Assembly: GCF_022811605.1 (NCBI RefSeq) | Contig: NZ_CP094533.1 | Location: 186,001-250,000, forward strand | DNA from: Agromyces soli | GTDB lineage: Bacteria > Actinomycetota > Actinomycetes > Actinomycetales > Microbacteriaceae | Direction: 5' to 3' | Length of the DNA: 64,000 nucleotides | Translations under genes and position numbers: made by a program | Part shown: one piece after another, positions 8,372 to 15,705 of the stretch | Layout: each line of letters starts with the position of its first letter | Numbering within the stretch: position 1 is the first letter of the stretch | The notes under the pieces: model-generated | Told to the model about the DNA's origin: nothing | Database searches by the model: none | Seen by the model: only the letters and a program-made list of their open reading frames with translations

Positions 8372-9004
8372 TTACTCGTCGGCTGGCACGAACCTGTCAG
8401 GTTTGAGTGATCCTGTATCGATCACTGTCGACATCCGCAACGTCGAGTTCGTCAGCCGGATCTCCGAGGGATCATCGGTAGTGAAGATCGCAACGTTATT
8501 GCTCACCTCGGCTTCAACGTGTCCAGCGCCGACGGTTGAGATGCCGTCTGGAGCAACAACTGCGACGGTGAATTCACCCGAACCATCGTCCGCGAGTGAG
8601 TAGATACCCGAGGTCGCGACGGTTGCGATTGGAGCGCACGTTCCACCGCTCATGGGCAACTCACCAGCTGGCGCAGGAGTGACCGAGATGAGGCAGACGG
8701 TCCTGTCGACCCCCTGAATCAAGTAGTAGTCGTCGGCTCCGAATGTCCCGACCTTCGTCGCGCGGGCGTCCGGCGCGAAGCGGTCTGCGAGCGGAAGCGC
8801 CAGGAGTGCCGGAGGGATGATGTCCGCGGCCTTGTCCTTGCTGGAAGCCAGGGCAGCGATGGCGGGTGCCTTCCCACCCAGAACGTCGGCGCCGGTGACC
8901 ACACCTGGAGAAGGTGCTGCCATCCCGAGTGCGGCGACCACTGCGATCGCGCCCACACCGCCGACCGCCACGCCGCTTGCCCAAATCGCTTGCCTGTTCA
9001 TCAT
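8372..9004 (-). CDS. Exported or anchored hypothetical protein
   Basis: A 210-residue protein with an N-terminal hydrophobic segment (about residues 8-30, WASGVAVGGVGAIAVVAALG). The body carries DDYYLIQGVDRTVCLISV and a second cysteine in GGTCAPIA, giving a possible disulfide in a beta-rich extracytoplasmic domain. ATG 9002-9004 (or the next codon, also ATG) follows an AGGAGG ribosome-binding site. It starts 9 bp after the upstream secreted gene and is surely co-transcribed with it. No family recognised; similar small surface proteins are common and variable in this group of bacteria. Confidence 0.65.
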   Translation of the reverse strand: MMNRQAIWASGVAVGGVGAIAVVAALGMAAPSPGVVTGADVLGGKAPAIAALASSKDKAADIIPPALLALPLADRFAPDARATKVGTFGADDYYLIQGVDRTVCLISVTPAPAGELPMSGGTCAPIATVATSGIYSLADDGSGEFTVAVVAPDGISTVGAGHVEAEVSNNVAIFTTDDPSEIRLTNSTLRMSTVIDTGSLKPDRFVPADE

Positions 9005-9013
9005 GCGCGCCTC

Positions 9014-9409
9014 CTACCCCTTCACGAAGTCGCAGCGTGCCGAGGAATACGTCGACGTCGACCGGTTCCAGCACGTGGCCAGATCAGTCGTTGACACCGC
9101 ATAGGTCTTGTACACGTACCCGGTCCCGTTGTAGGCACCCCAGGTTGCACCGCCAGGGATCTGCCAACGAATGCCGACCAGGAGGGAGCCGCCTTCGTAC
9201 ATCTCGTTGTACTTCTTGTAGCTGCCATCCGTCGAGTAATAGACGGTGTTCGGGGCGACCGTGTTGCACCAGTACCGAACTCGGGGATTACTAACCCCTG
9301 AGCATGCAGCCTCCGCGGGAACCGCGGTCACCACAACACCGCCGATCGACAGCAGCGATGCCAGTATCGCCGACCCGACGATCCGCCTCCTACGAGCCTT
9401 GAGATTCAT
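9014..9409 (-). CDS. Small secreted four-cysteine protein
   Basis: A 131-residue protein: basic start (MNLKARRRR), hydrophobic core and a signal-peptidase-like VPAEA-A site near residue 35, leaving a mature protein of about 96 residues. The mature part has four cysteines (ACSG, YWCN, ATCW, ARCD) and is rich in Tyr, Trp and Gly, as in compact extracellular domains or bacteriocin-like peptides. I prefer ATG 9407-9409 over a longer in-frame start at 9487 because the signal peptide begins there and a GAAGGG site precedes it. It heads a two-gene operon. Function not recognised. Confidence 0.65.
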   Translation of the reverse strand: MNLKARRRRIVGSAILASLLSIGGVVVTAVPAEAACSGVSNPRVRYWCNTVAPNTVYYSTDGSYKKYNEMYEGGSLLVGIRWQIPGGATWGAYNGTGYVYKTYAVSTTDLATCWNRSTSTYSSARCDFVKG

Positions 9410-9835
9410 GGCCGCCCTTCTCGGGGACGCTTCGTTGCATCCCCGGGTGCAGTCTGTCGATTCCACGAACAGGATACCAGTCCGCATAAATGTGGACCGA
9501 CGGCTGTACTCCCGCCGGCGCTCACCCTCACAAGGGGGTTACTTTCCGACATCCGCTCCGCCTGAGAGCACAGCCGACGTCGGAAAGTGACCCCCTCGGG
9601 AGAAGCGGGCAAGCGGGGCAGCTACTGCACGCGGCCCCGCTCCACGTGTCGATCGGGAATGTAGACGCCCAAGGATTGACACGCTCAGCCGTGGGCGTGG
9701 GGAGTCCCGGAGGCCCGGGATGCCAAACGGCTACATCCCAGCGAAGTGCAACTCACCCCTGCTGCTTCGGGTGGGCGCAGCGCGCACGTAGACGCCTCTG
9801 GCCGCCGACGCGGCGGCGAAGGTCCCCGCGCGGCG
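9410..9835. other. Long intergenic region
   Basis: These 426 bases contain no gene I can support. They hold the promoter side of the secreted pair, a long inverted repeat (9534-9595), and then about 240 bases of mixed sequence up to the stop codon of the resolvase-like gene. Confidence 0.5.
9534..9595. repeat. 17-bp inverted repeat with 28-nt loop
   Basis: The arm GGGGGTTACTTTCCGAC (9534-9550) is matched by GTCGGAAAGTGACCCCC (9579-9595), with a single mismatch. It lies about 125 bp upstream of the secreted four-cysteine gene. It could be a terminator, a paired regulator site or the trace of an inserted element. Confidence 0.6.
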
Positions 9836-10300
9836 CTACGCGTCGAGCCCGGTGCCCTCGAGCCCGGTGTCGGCGAGGTGACGGGCGCCGTGGCTCAGCA
9901 CCTTGACGACGACGCCGCGGCGGCGGAGCTCGGCGAGTGTGCGGAGCTCTTCGTCGACGTCGCGGCCGAGCGCGTGCACGGTGGCGACGACGAGCACGTC
10001 GCCGCTCTTGAGGGTGCCGAAGAAGCGGGCGAGCCGCTGCTCCCACGACTCGGACAGGTTCTCGGGGGCCGGGTGGCGGAAGTCGGAGATGGCGACGCCG
10101 AAGTGCGTCAGGTCGTCGCGCTGCTCGACGATCGAGGGCATGTCGTCGCGCGAGACGACGAGCCCGACGAGGCGCGAGCCGGCCGGGCGGGCCATCCACC
10201 AGTGCCCGTCGCGCTGCAGCTCGACGAAGCAGTCGGGGCACTCGAGGGCGGCGTGGATCGCCTCGGCCTCGGCCATGGACCCCGTGTTCGTCTCGCTCAT
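9836..10300 (-). CDS. Resolvase-fold protein lacking the DNA-binding domain
   Basis: A 154-residue protein. Residues 42-140 resemble the catalytic fold of serine recombinases: GLVVSRDDMPSIVEQRDDL aligns with the YARVS...Q...L block, and SGDVLVVATVHALGRD followed by ELRTLAELRRRGV aligns with the GDxLVVxxLDRLGR block. The serine is kept (S50), but the arginine two residues before it is Val and the DR of DRLGR is HA, so two catalytic arginines are absent. There is no C-terminal HTH. An ECPDCF Cys pair sits near residue 20. It is unlikely to recombine DNA; a binding or regulatory role is more plausible. Confidence 0.6.
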   Translation of the reverse strand: MSETNTGSMAEAEAIHAALECPDCFVELQRDGHWWMARPAGSRLVGLVVSRDDMPSIVEQRDDLTHFGVAISDFRHPAPENLSESWEQRLARFFGTLKSGDVLVVATVHALGRDVDEELRTLAELRRRGVVVKVLSHGARHLADTGLEGTGLDA

Positions 10301-10389
10301 CGCGCGCTCCTCGTCAGTTTCGACCCTCCCTCCAGGGTACGACCTCCCGCCGACACCCGGAGGGGGCATCCGCCGTCCGTCCGCACGAG

Positions 10390-11190
10390 TCAGACCGAGT
10401 CGGCGAGGAATGCTGCCGCGCCCTCGCGGAAGACCCGGGACCCCGGGGCGTTGAAGTGGTGCCGCCCCGGCACCTCGAGGAAGCTCGCGGCCGGGGTCGC
10501 CTCGGCGAGGCGCTTCGACTGCGGCAGGATGGCGTCCTCCGAGCCGGTCGCGAACAGCACCGGCTGCCGGGGCGGCCGGGCCGGGTCCGGATCGGCGTCG
10601 TCGCCCGCCATCCCCTCGGCGAGCGCGATGAGCGCGAGCAGGTCGTTGCCGGGCACCCGCTCGGCGAGCGAGACGTAGCTGCGGGTCACCCGGTCCTCGA
10701 CGGGCGTGCCGTGCTCGGCGTAGGCGCGGGCCTGCTCGGTCTTCAGCCGGGCGAGCGGGCGGCCGTCGGGGATGCCGCCGAGCACCGCCCGGGAGACGTG
10801 CTCCGGGGCCTGCACGGCGAGCTGCCAGCCGACGCGGGCGCCGAGCGAGTAGCCGGCGTAGCGCACGCCGTCGAGCAGATACGTGTCGAGCACCGTCACG
10901 AGGTCGGCGACGAAGGCCGACATCCGGTACGCCTCCGGATCGTGCGGATGGCCGCTCGCACCGTGTCCGCGCTGGTCGACGCCGAGCACGCGGAACCCGG
11001 CGCCGAGGAGCTGGCGCACCCACCCCGTCTCCACCCAGTTGTCGCGGCAGCTCGAGGCGAAGCCGTGCACGCAGAGCACGGTCGGCGCGTCCTCCTCGCC
11101 CCAGGAGTACGTGGCGATGCGGGTGCCGTCGGGGGCGAGCACGAACTGCGGGGCGGGCAGCTCGGTGCGCTCCGGGATCTTCGCGTCCAT
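10390..11190 (-). CDS. Alpha/beta hydrolase
   Basis: A 266-residue hydrolase. It has the oxyanion segment CVHGFASS, the strand-loop LGVDQRGHGASG, the nucleophile elbow GYSLGARVG (Ser near residue 115), a late acidic residue in FATGSEDAILP and the catalytic histidine in GRHHFNAPG. Substrate unknown; an esterase or lactonase-like role is possible. ATG 11188-11190 overlaps the stop of the bifunctional-nuclease gene by one base (TGATG), so the two are translationally coupled. Confidence 0.85.
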   Translation of the reverse strand: MDAKIPERTELPAPQFVLAPDGTRIATYSWGEEDAPTVLCVHGFASSCRDNWVETGWVRQLLGAGFRVLGVDQRGHGASGHPHDPEAYRMSAFVADLVTVLDTYLLDGVRYAGYSLGARVGWQLAVQAPEHVSRAVLGGIPDGRPLARLKTEQARAYAEHGTPVEDRVTRSYVSLAERVPGNDLLALIALAEGMAGDDADPDPARPPRQPVLFATGSEDAILPQSKRLAEATPAASFLEVPGRHHFNAPGSRVFREGAAAFLADSV

Positions 11191-11747
11191 CAGCCTTGGA
11201 AGTCCTCCGGGTCGACGTCGTCGAGGAAGCGCTTGAACTCCTCGAGCTTGGCCTCGTCGGCGGCGGACGGCGGCGCGTCGGGGTCGGCGGCGGATGCGGC
11301 ATCCGCCTCGTCCTCGTCGTCGTCCGCGCCGGCGGTGAGCGCCGCGGGGATCGCCGCGTCCTCGAAGACCGACTCGTCGACGACGATCTCGGCCCCCGCG
11401 CGCACCGCGAGCGCGATGGCGTCGCTCGGTCGGGCGTCGACGAGTCGGGGGCCGTTGCCGGTGACGAGGGTGAGCTCGGCGTAGAAGGTGCCGGCGTCGA
11501 GCTTCGTGATCTCGGCGCGGGCGATGCGGGCGCCGAGCAGATCGATGAGCGTGGTCGTGAGGTCGTGGGTGAGCGGGCGCGGCGTGCGCTCGTCGTTGAT
11601 GGCCACGAGGATCGAGTTCGCCTCCTGCGCGCCGATCCAGATCGGCAGCACCCGCGGCTCGCCGGGGCCGTCGACGAGCGGCTTCAGCAGCACGAGATGC
11701 TGCCCCGCCTGGTCGAGCGCGACCCCGAGCACGCGCATCATGATCAT
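11190..11747 (-). CDS. Bifunctional nuclease family protein (BFN/DUF151)
   Basis: A 185-residue protein of the BFN domain family (about residues 1-130): VLPIWIGAQEANSI and DARPSDAIALAVRAGAEI are the family's conserved blocks. Plant and bacterial members degrade RNA and DNA in vitro; the role in actinobacteria is little known. The C-terminal 50 residues are an acidic Asp/Ala-rich linker ending in a short helix (EEFKRFLDDVDPEDF). It heads a two-gene operon with the hydrolase. Confidence 0.88.
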   Translation of the reverse strand: MIMMRVLGVALDQAGQHLVLLKPLVDGPGEPRVLPIWIGAQEANSILVAINDERTPRPLTHDLTTTLIDLLGARIARAEITKLDAGTFYAELTLVTGNGPRLVDARPSDAIALAVRAGAEIVVDESVFEDAAIPAALTAGADDDEDEADAASAADPDAPPSAADEAKLEEFKRFLDDVDPEDFQG

Positions 11748-11822
11748 GCCGCCACCTCCCCTCCCATGGTAGGCGGCCCGGCCGGGCTGTGGTCGGCCCC
11801 GCCGGTTCCGGGAGTCGGCGGC

Positions 11823-12398
11823 TCAGCGCGCCAGGCGGATCCAGGCGAGCGCGGCGTCGACGGCGTCGGCGGGGTCGCCCGGCGCATCGCCCTCGGCCCA
11901 GGCGCTCAAGGCGGCGAAGGTCGCCGCTTCGTACGCGGCGGCGAGCGCGGCGCAGACGGCCCGGCCCGCCGCGGGCAGGCGCTCGGCGAGGTGGGCGGCG
12001 AGCCGCGCCGTCCACACCCGGTTCGCCGCGGCCGCGGTGGCGACGAGCTCGGGCTCCGCGGCGATGAGGCGGAACCAGGCCGCGGCGCTGCGACGCACGT
12101 GCACGTCGTGCGAGACGGAGGCGACGATCGCCCGGCGGATGGCGACGGCCGCGTCGGGCTCGTCGCGGAACTCGGCGATCGCCTGCTCGAGCCGCTCGTT
12201 CGCGGCCTCGACGCCGGCCCACGCGATGCGGTCGCGGGTGCCGAAGTGGCGCATCAGGGTGCGCGCGCTCACGCCGGTCGCCTCGGCGAGCTCCTTCCAG
12301 CCCGTCTCGCCGTAGCCGCGATCGGACCAGAGCAGGAACGCGGCCTCGCTGACGGCCCCGACGTCGACGACGCTGGGGCGACCCCTGCCTCGAGTCAT
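11823..12398 (-). CDS. TetR-family transcriptional regulator
   Basis: A 191-residue repressor: N-terminal HTH (about residues 25-50, WKELAEATGVSARTLMRHFGTRDRI) and an alpha-helical ligand domain. The RTLMRHF recognition helix is typical of TetR. ATG 12396-12398 is chosen over an upstream in-frame ATG at 12440 that would overlap the divergent promoter. It faces the SDR gene across 89 bp containing an inverted repeat, so it probably represses the SDR gene and itself. Confidence 0.85.
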   Translation of the reverse strand: MTRGRGRPSVVDVGAVSEAAFLLWSDRGYGETGWKELAEATGVSARTLMRHFGTRDRIAWAGVEAANERLEQAIAEFRDEPDAAVAIRRAIVASVSHDVHVRRSAAAWFRLIAAEPELVATAAAANRVWTARLAAHLAERLPAAGRAVCAALAAAYEAATFAALSAWAEGDAPGDPADAVDAALAWIRLAR

Positions 12399-12427
12399 CC
12401 GATCCTCCCCATCCGGCCGATTATTGG

Positions 12428-12447
12428 CGTATCGTGTCAAATATACG
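12428..12447. promoter_or_regulatory. Candidate TetR operator between divergent genes
   Basis: CGTAT (12428-12432) and ATACG (12443-12447) form an inverted repeat with a 10-bp spacer, in the only AT-rich part of the TetR/SDR intergenic region. Position and symmetry suit a TetR dimer site; not tested. Confidence 0.45.
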
Positions 12448-12487
12448 GCATCACCCCAGCCGTCCCGTGAAATCGGAAGGACACCCC

Positions 12488-13288
12488 ATGACTCGCACCT
12501 ACGTCGTGACGGGCTCGGCCTCCGGCATCGGCGCCGCCACGAAGGGCGCGCTCGAGGCCGCAGGCCACCGCGTCATCGGCATCGACCTGCGCGGCGCCGA
12601 CGTCGAAGCCGACCTCTCCACCCCCGAGGGCCGCGCCGAGGCCGCCGCCCGCGCGATCGAACTCGCCGGCGGCGTCGTCGACGGCGCTATCGCGTGCGCC
12701 GGCATCTCGGCGCCCGTCCCCGCGACCATCGCGGTGAACTACTTCGGCGTCGTCGAGGTGCTCACGCACCTCCTGCCCGGGCTCGCGAAGTCCGACGCGC
12801 CGCGCGCGGCGGTCGTCTCCTCGATGGCCTCGCTGCAGCCGAACTCCGCCGAGCTCGTCGAAGCCGCCCTCGCGGGCGACGAGGCCCGGGCACTCGCCGT
12901 CGCCGGCGAGCTCGCGGCGCAGGGCCCCGAGGTCGGCTACCTCGTCTACCCGTCGTCGAAGCGCGCGCTCTCGCGCTGGGTGCGGCGCGCCTCGATCAGC
13001 CCCGAGTGGGCCGGCGCCGGCATCCCGCTGAACGCCGTCGCCCCCGGCACCGTGATCACGCCGATGACGGCCGGGCTCCTCGAGACGCCCGAGGGCCGCG
13101 CGATGGTGGATGCCGCGGTGCCGATGCCGCTCAACTCGCACCAGCCGCCCGAGTCGATCGCGAACCTGCTCGTCTGGCTCACGAGCGAGCAGAACACGCA
13201 CATGGCCGGCCAGACGATCTACTGCGACGGCGGCGCCGACGCGACGCTCCGCGGCGACGACATCTGGTCCTGGAACGACCCCGCCTGA
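12488..13288 (+). CDS. SDR-family oxidoreductase
   Basis: A 266-residue short-chain dehydrogenase/reductase. The cofactor motif is TGSASGIG (residues 7-14), and the catalytic Ser is in SSMASLQ with Tyr-Lys in YPSSKRAL (YxxxK), as in 3-alpha-hydroxysteroid dehydrogenase/carveol-dehydrogenase-like SDRs (the IACAGIS and YCDGGADA segments also fit). It reduces or oxidises an alcohol/ketone with NAD(P). ATG 12488 is used rather than an upstream start at 12434 that overlaps the operator. Divergent from a TetR gene that likely controls it. A palindrome (13311-13346) follows its stop. Confidence 0.88.
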   Translation: MTRTYVVTGSASGIGAATKGALEAAGHRVIGIDLRGADVEADLSTPEGRAEAAARAIELAGGVVDGAIACAGISAPVPATIAVNYFGVVEVLTHLLPGLAKSDAPRAAVVSSMASLQPNSAELVEAALAGDEARALAVAGELAAQGPEVGYLVYPSSKRALSRWVRRASISPEWAGAGIPLNAVAPGTVITPMTAGLLETPEGRAMVDAAVPMPLNSHQPPESIANLLVWLTSEQNTHMAGQTIYCDGGADATLRGDDIWSWNDPA

Positions 13289-13310
13289 CCCGCGGAGCCG
13301 CCCCTCGAAC

Positions 13311-13346
13311 CGAGTTGCCCGACTTTCATGAAAGTCGGGCAACTCG
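13311..13346. repeat. Long palindrome, copy 1 of 5
   Basis: The 18-nt arm CGAGTTGCCCGACTTTCA is followed at once by its exact reverse complement. It sits 22 bp after the SDR stop and 24 bp before the GntR stop, between convergent genes, so it could end transcription from both sides. There is no T-tract. Core shared with copies at 17271, 18850, 24711 and 25559. Confidence 0.85.
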
Positions 13347-13370
13347 GGGGTGGGGTGGACCGGGGCCGGC

Positions 13371-14138
13371 TCAGCCGCCGATCGCGCGCACGAGCGTCGT
13401 GCTGATCTCGTCCTCGCGGAACGCGAGCTCGGCGCAGCTCACCGTCTCGCCCGTGTCGGAGATGGCGAGCTGCCTCGTGCGCAGCTGCGGCGCGCCCGGC
13501 TCGCGACCCAGGAGCCGGGCGGTCTCCTCGTCGCACGCCACCGCCTCGAGCGTCGACTCGTACTTCACGATGCGCGCGCCGTTCAGGCGCAGGAAGCGCG
13601 GCAGGTCCATGCCCAGGTCGGCGAGCTCGGTGGGGTTCAGCCGACCGCCCGGCAACTCGAGCGGCAGGAAGTCCCGCATCACCATCGCCGGCGCCCCGTT
13701 GATCGCGAGCGTGCGGGTGACCCGCCAGAGCTTGCCGTCGGCGCCGAGCCGTTCCGGCGCGAGCGCCCCGGCAACCCACACGGGCGGCACGAGGTGGTCC
13801 ACCGCGAAGGCCGCGAGGCTCGCCTCCCGCCCGCTCGCGTCGATCTGACCCGGCAGCGAGCCGATGTCGTCGAGGGCGACGTAGATCCGCCGGAACGGGC
13901 CCGACGAGGCATCCCGCGACCGCGCCGCGATGAAGGTGCCCGCGCCCCAGCGACGCACGATCGCACCCTCGTACCAGAGCCGGTCGAGCACCTCGCGCAC
14001 CGTGACCCGGCTGACGCCCGCGAGCTCGGCGAGCTCCGCCTCGCTCGGCAGCCGGTCGCCCGCGACGCCCCCGTCGAGCAGCGCGCGGATCGCGGCTTCG
14101 GCGGCGGTGACCTTGCTCGAGGCGGGCATGGCTCCCAT
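13371..14138 (-). CDS. GntR-family transcriptional regulator (HutC/UTRA type)
   Basis: A 255-residue regulator: N-terminal winged helix (about residues 15-75, with SEAELAELAGVSRVTVREVLDRL) and a C-terminal UTRA ligand domain (about 95-250). It is last in an operon behind the transporter and sulfatase (19-bp gap), so it probably senses the substrate or product of that system and represses the operon. The start is ATG 14138 or the third in-frame codon, also ATG. Confidence 0.88.
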   Translation of the reverse strand: MGAMPASSKVTAAEAAIRALLDGGVAGDRLPSEAELAELAGVSRVTVREVLDRLWYEGAIVRRWGAGTFIAARSRDASSGPFRRIYVALDDIGSLPGQIDASGREASLAAFAVDHLVPPVWVAGALAPERLGADGKLWRVTRTLAINGAPAMVMRDFLPLELPGGRLNPTELADLGMDLPRFLRLNGARIVKYESTLEAVACDEETARLLGREPGAPQLRTRQLAISDTGETVSCAELAFREDEISTTLVRAIGG

Positions 14139-14157
14139 TATCGCGGCGGTCCGCCGC

Positions 14158-15705
14158 TCACCACGCGCCGATGCGGTACAGCTCGCGCGGCGTGTTCGGG
14201 AAGCCCTCCGCGATGATGAGCTCCGTCAAGCGGGCGAACAGCTCGTCGCGCGTCGACCGCCAGGCCGGATCGGCCGCGAGATTGCGCTGCTCGTCCGGGT
14301 CGGCGACGAGGTCGAACAGCTGCTCGCCGCCGCCATCCGGGTAGTAGGTGAAGCGGAAGCGCTCGGTGCGCACCGTGCGCGCCCACGACGAGGGCCGGGC
14401 CTCGACGTGGCTGTTGTTCGACTGGATGTAGACGGCGTCGCGGGCGGATGCCTCGGCCGCTCCGTCGTCCGTCGCGCCGAGCACGCTCGGCAGCAGCGAG
14501 CGGCCGTGCAGCATCGGCAGCCGCCGCTCCCCCGCCCGGGTGTGCTGCGGCAGCGTCGGCGGCTCGACCCCGGCCCAGTCGTACACGGTCGCGGCGATGT
14601 CGGTGTGCTCGGCGAGCTCGGCGCGCGGGCCCGGCACGGCGCCCGGCGCGGCGACGACGAGCGGCACCCGGATGCAGGGGTCGTAGTGCCGCTCCCACTT
14701 GCCGAGCAGCCCCTGGTCGTGCAGCAGCTCGCCGTGATCCGAGGTGAACAGGAACAGGGCGCCCTCGAGCCGCCCCGCCTCGGCGAGCGCCTGGCGGACC
14801 CGACCGAGCTCGTGGTCGAGGTGCGCGAGGTCGGCGAAGTAGAGCTGCCGCTGCCGACGCCAGTCGACGTCCGCGTAGCTCGGCTCGCGGTAGCGCTCCT
14901 GGGCGAAGTACGGGATCGGCCGCTCGGCCCACTCGGCGGGCACGGGCTCGGGGATCGCGTCGACGTCGACCCGGTCGACGAACTCGGCGGGCGGCGCGAA
15001 GGGGTTGTGCGGCTGCACGTAGGAGATGTGCGCGAAGAGGTCGCGCTCGCCGCCCTCGGCGAGGAACGCGCAGGCCCGGTCCGTGATCCACGCGGTCTGC
15101 GAGACCTCGGCGGGGAACGGCAGCTCGTACGCCTCCTCGGTCGACTCGGGGAAGCGCTCCTGGGCGGCGAGGATCCGCGCGCGCAGGTCGACGTGCTCGG
15201 GGCCGTAGTCGAGGAGGTCCTCGGACATCGTCATCCACACGGTCGAGAGCGCCGCCTCGTAGTGCTCGGGGTGCTCGCGCTCGACCCAGTCGATCCACTC
15301 GCCGGCCCGGAGGTCCTCGGTGTTCGCGACCACGTCGTAGCCGTAGACCGTGTAGTCGGGGGCGAGCTCCTCGAGCTGGGTGACGTGGTGCAGCTTGCCG
15401 AAGGCGCCCGTGCGCCAGCCGGCCTCCTGCAGCCCGCGCATGAAGGTGGGCACGCCGGGGTCGAGGTCGTAGCCGCATTCGGTGACGCCGTGACTCACGT
15501 TCGCGAGCCCGGTGGCGATGCTCGCCCGGGACGGGCTGCACACGGGGTTCGTGCTGAAGGCGTTGCGGAACGTCGCCCCCTCGGCCTGCAGCGCGTCGAA
15601 GTTCGGCAGCTCGACGATGCCCTCGCGGGCGCGCTCGAGCCACTTGGCGGCGAGCTGGTCGACCATGAGCAGCACGATCGTGCGGGGGGCGGCGGGGCGG
15701 GTCAT
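14158..15705 (-). CDS. Sulfatase (type I, formylglycine-dependent)
   Basis: A 515-residue sulfatase/arylsulfatase. MVDQLAAKWLE near residue 15 carries the first metal aspartate (an MVDQ variant of the usual DDQ-type start). NPVCSPSRASIATG holds the C-x-P-S-R motif whose cysteine becomes formylglycine. A later LFTSDHGELLHDQGLLGKW gives the second metal pair (DH) and a lysine. It hydrolyses a sulfate or phosphonate ester; no signal peptide is seen, so it is cytoplasmic. It overlaps the upstream transporter by ATGA, implying that the substrate is imported and then desulfated. A formylglycine-generating enzyme must be encoded elsewhere. Confidence 0.87.
   Translation of the reverse strand: MTRPAAPRTIVLLMVDQLAAKWLERAREGIVELPNFDALQAEGATFRNAFSTNPVCSPSRASIATGLANVSHGVTECGYDLDPGVPTFMRGLQEAGWRTGAFGKLHHVTQLEELAPDYTVYGYDVVANTEDLRAGEWIDWVEREHPEHYEAALSTVWMTMSEDLLDYGPEHVDLRARILAAQERFPESTEEAYELPFPAEVSQTAWITDRACAFLAEGGERDLFAHISYVQPHNPFAPPAEFVDRVDVDAIPEPVPAEWAERPIPYFAQERYREPSYADVDWRRQRQLYFADLAHLDHELGRVRQALAEAGRLEGALFLFTSDHGELLHDQGLLGKWERHYDPCIRVPLVVAAPGAVPGPRAELAEHTDIAATVYDWAGVEPPTLPQHTRAGERRLPMLHGRSLLPSVLGATDDGAAEASARDAVYIQSNNSHVEARPSSWARTVRTERFRFTYYPDGGGEQLFDLVADPDEQRNLAADPAWRSTRDELFARLTELIIAEGFPNTPRELYRIGAW

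Noticed and set aside
9836..11302. Long minus-strand frame of 488 residues covering the resolvase-like gene and running into the hydrolase region
   Set aside because: Only its last 154 residues look like a protein; the rest is Arg/Pro-rich antisense-type sequence overlapping the real hydrolase gene.
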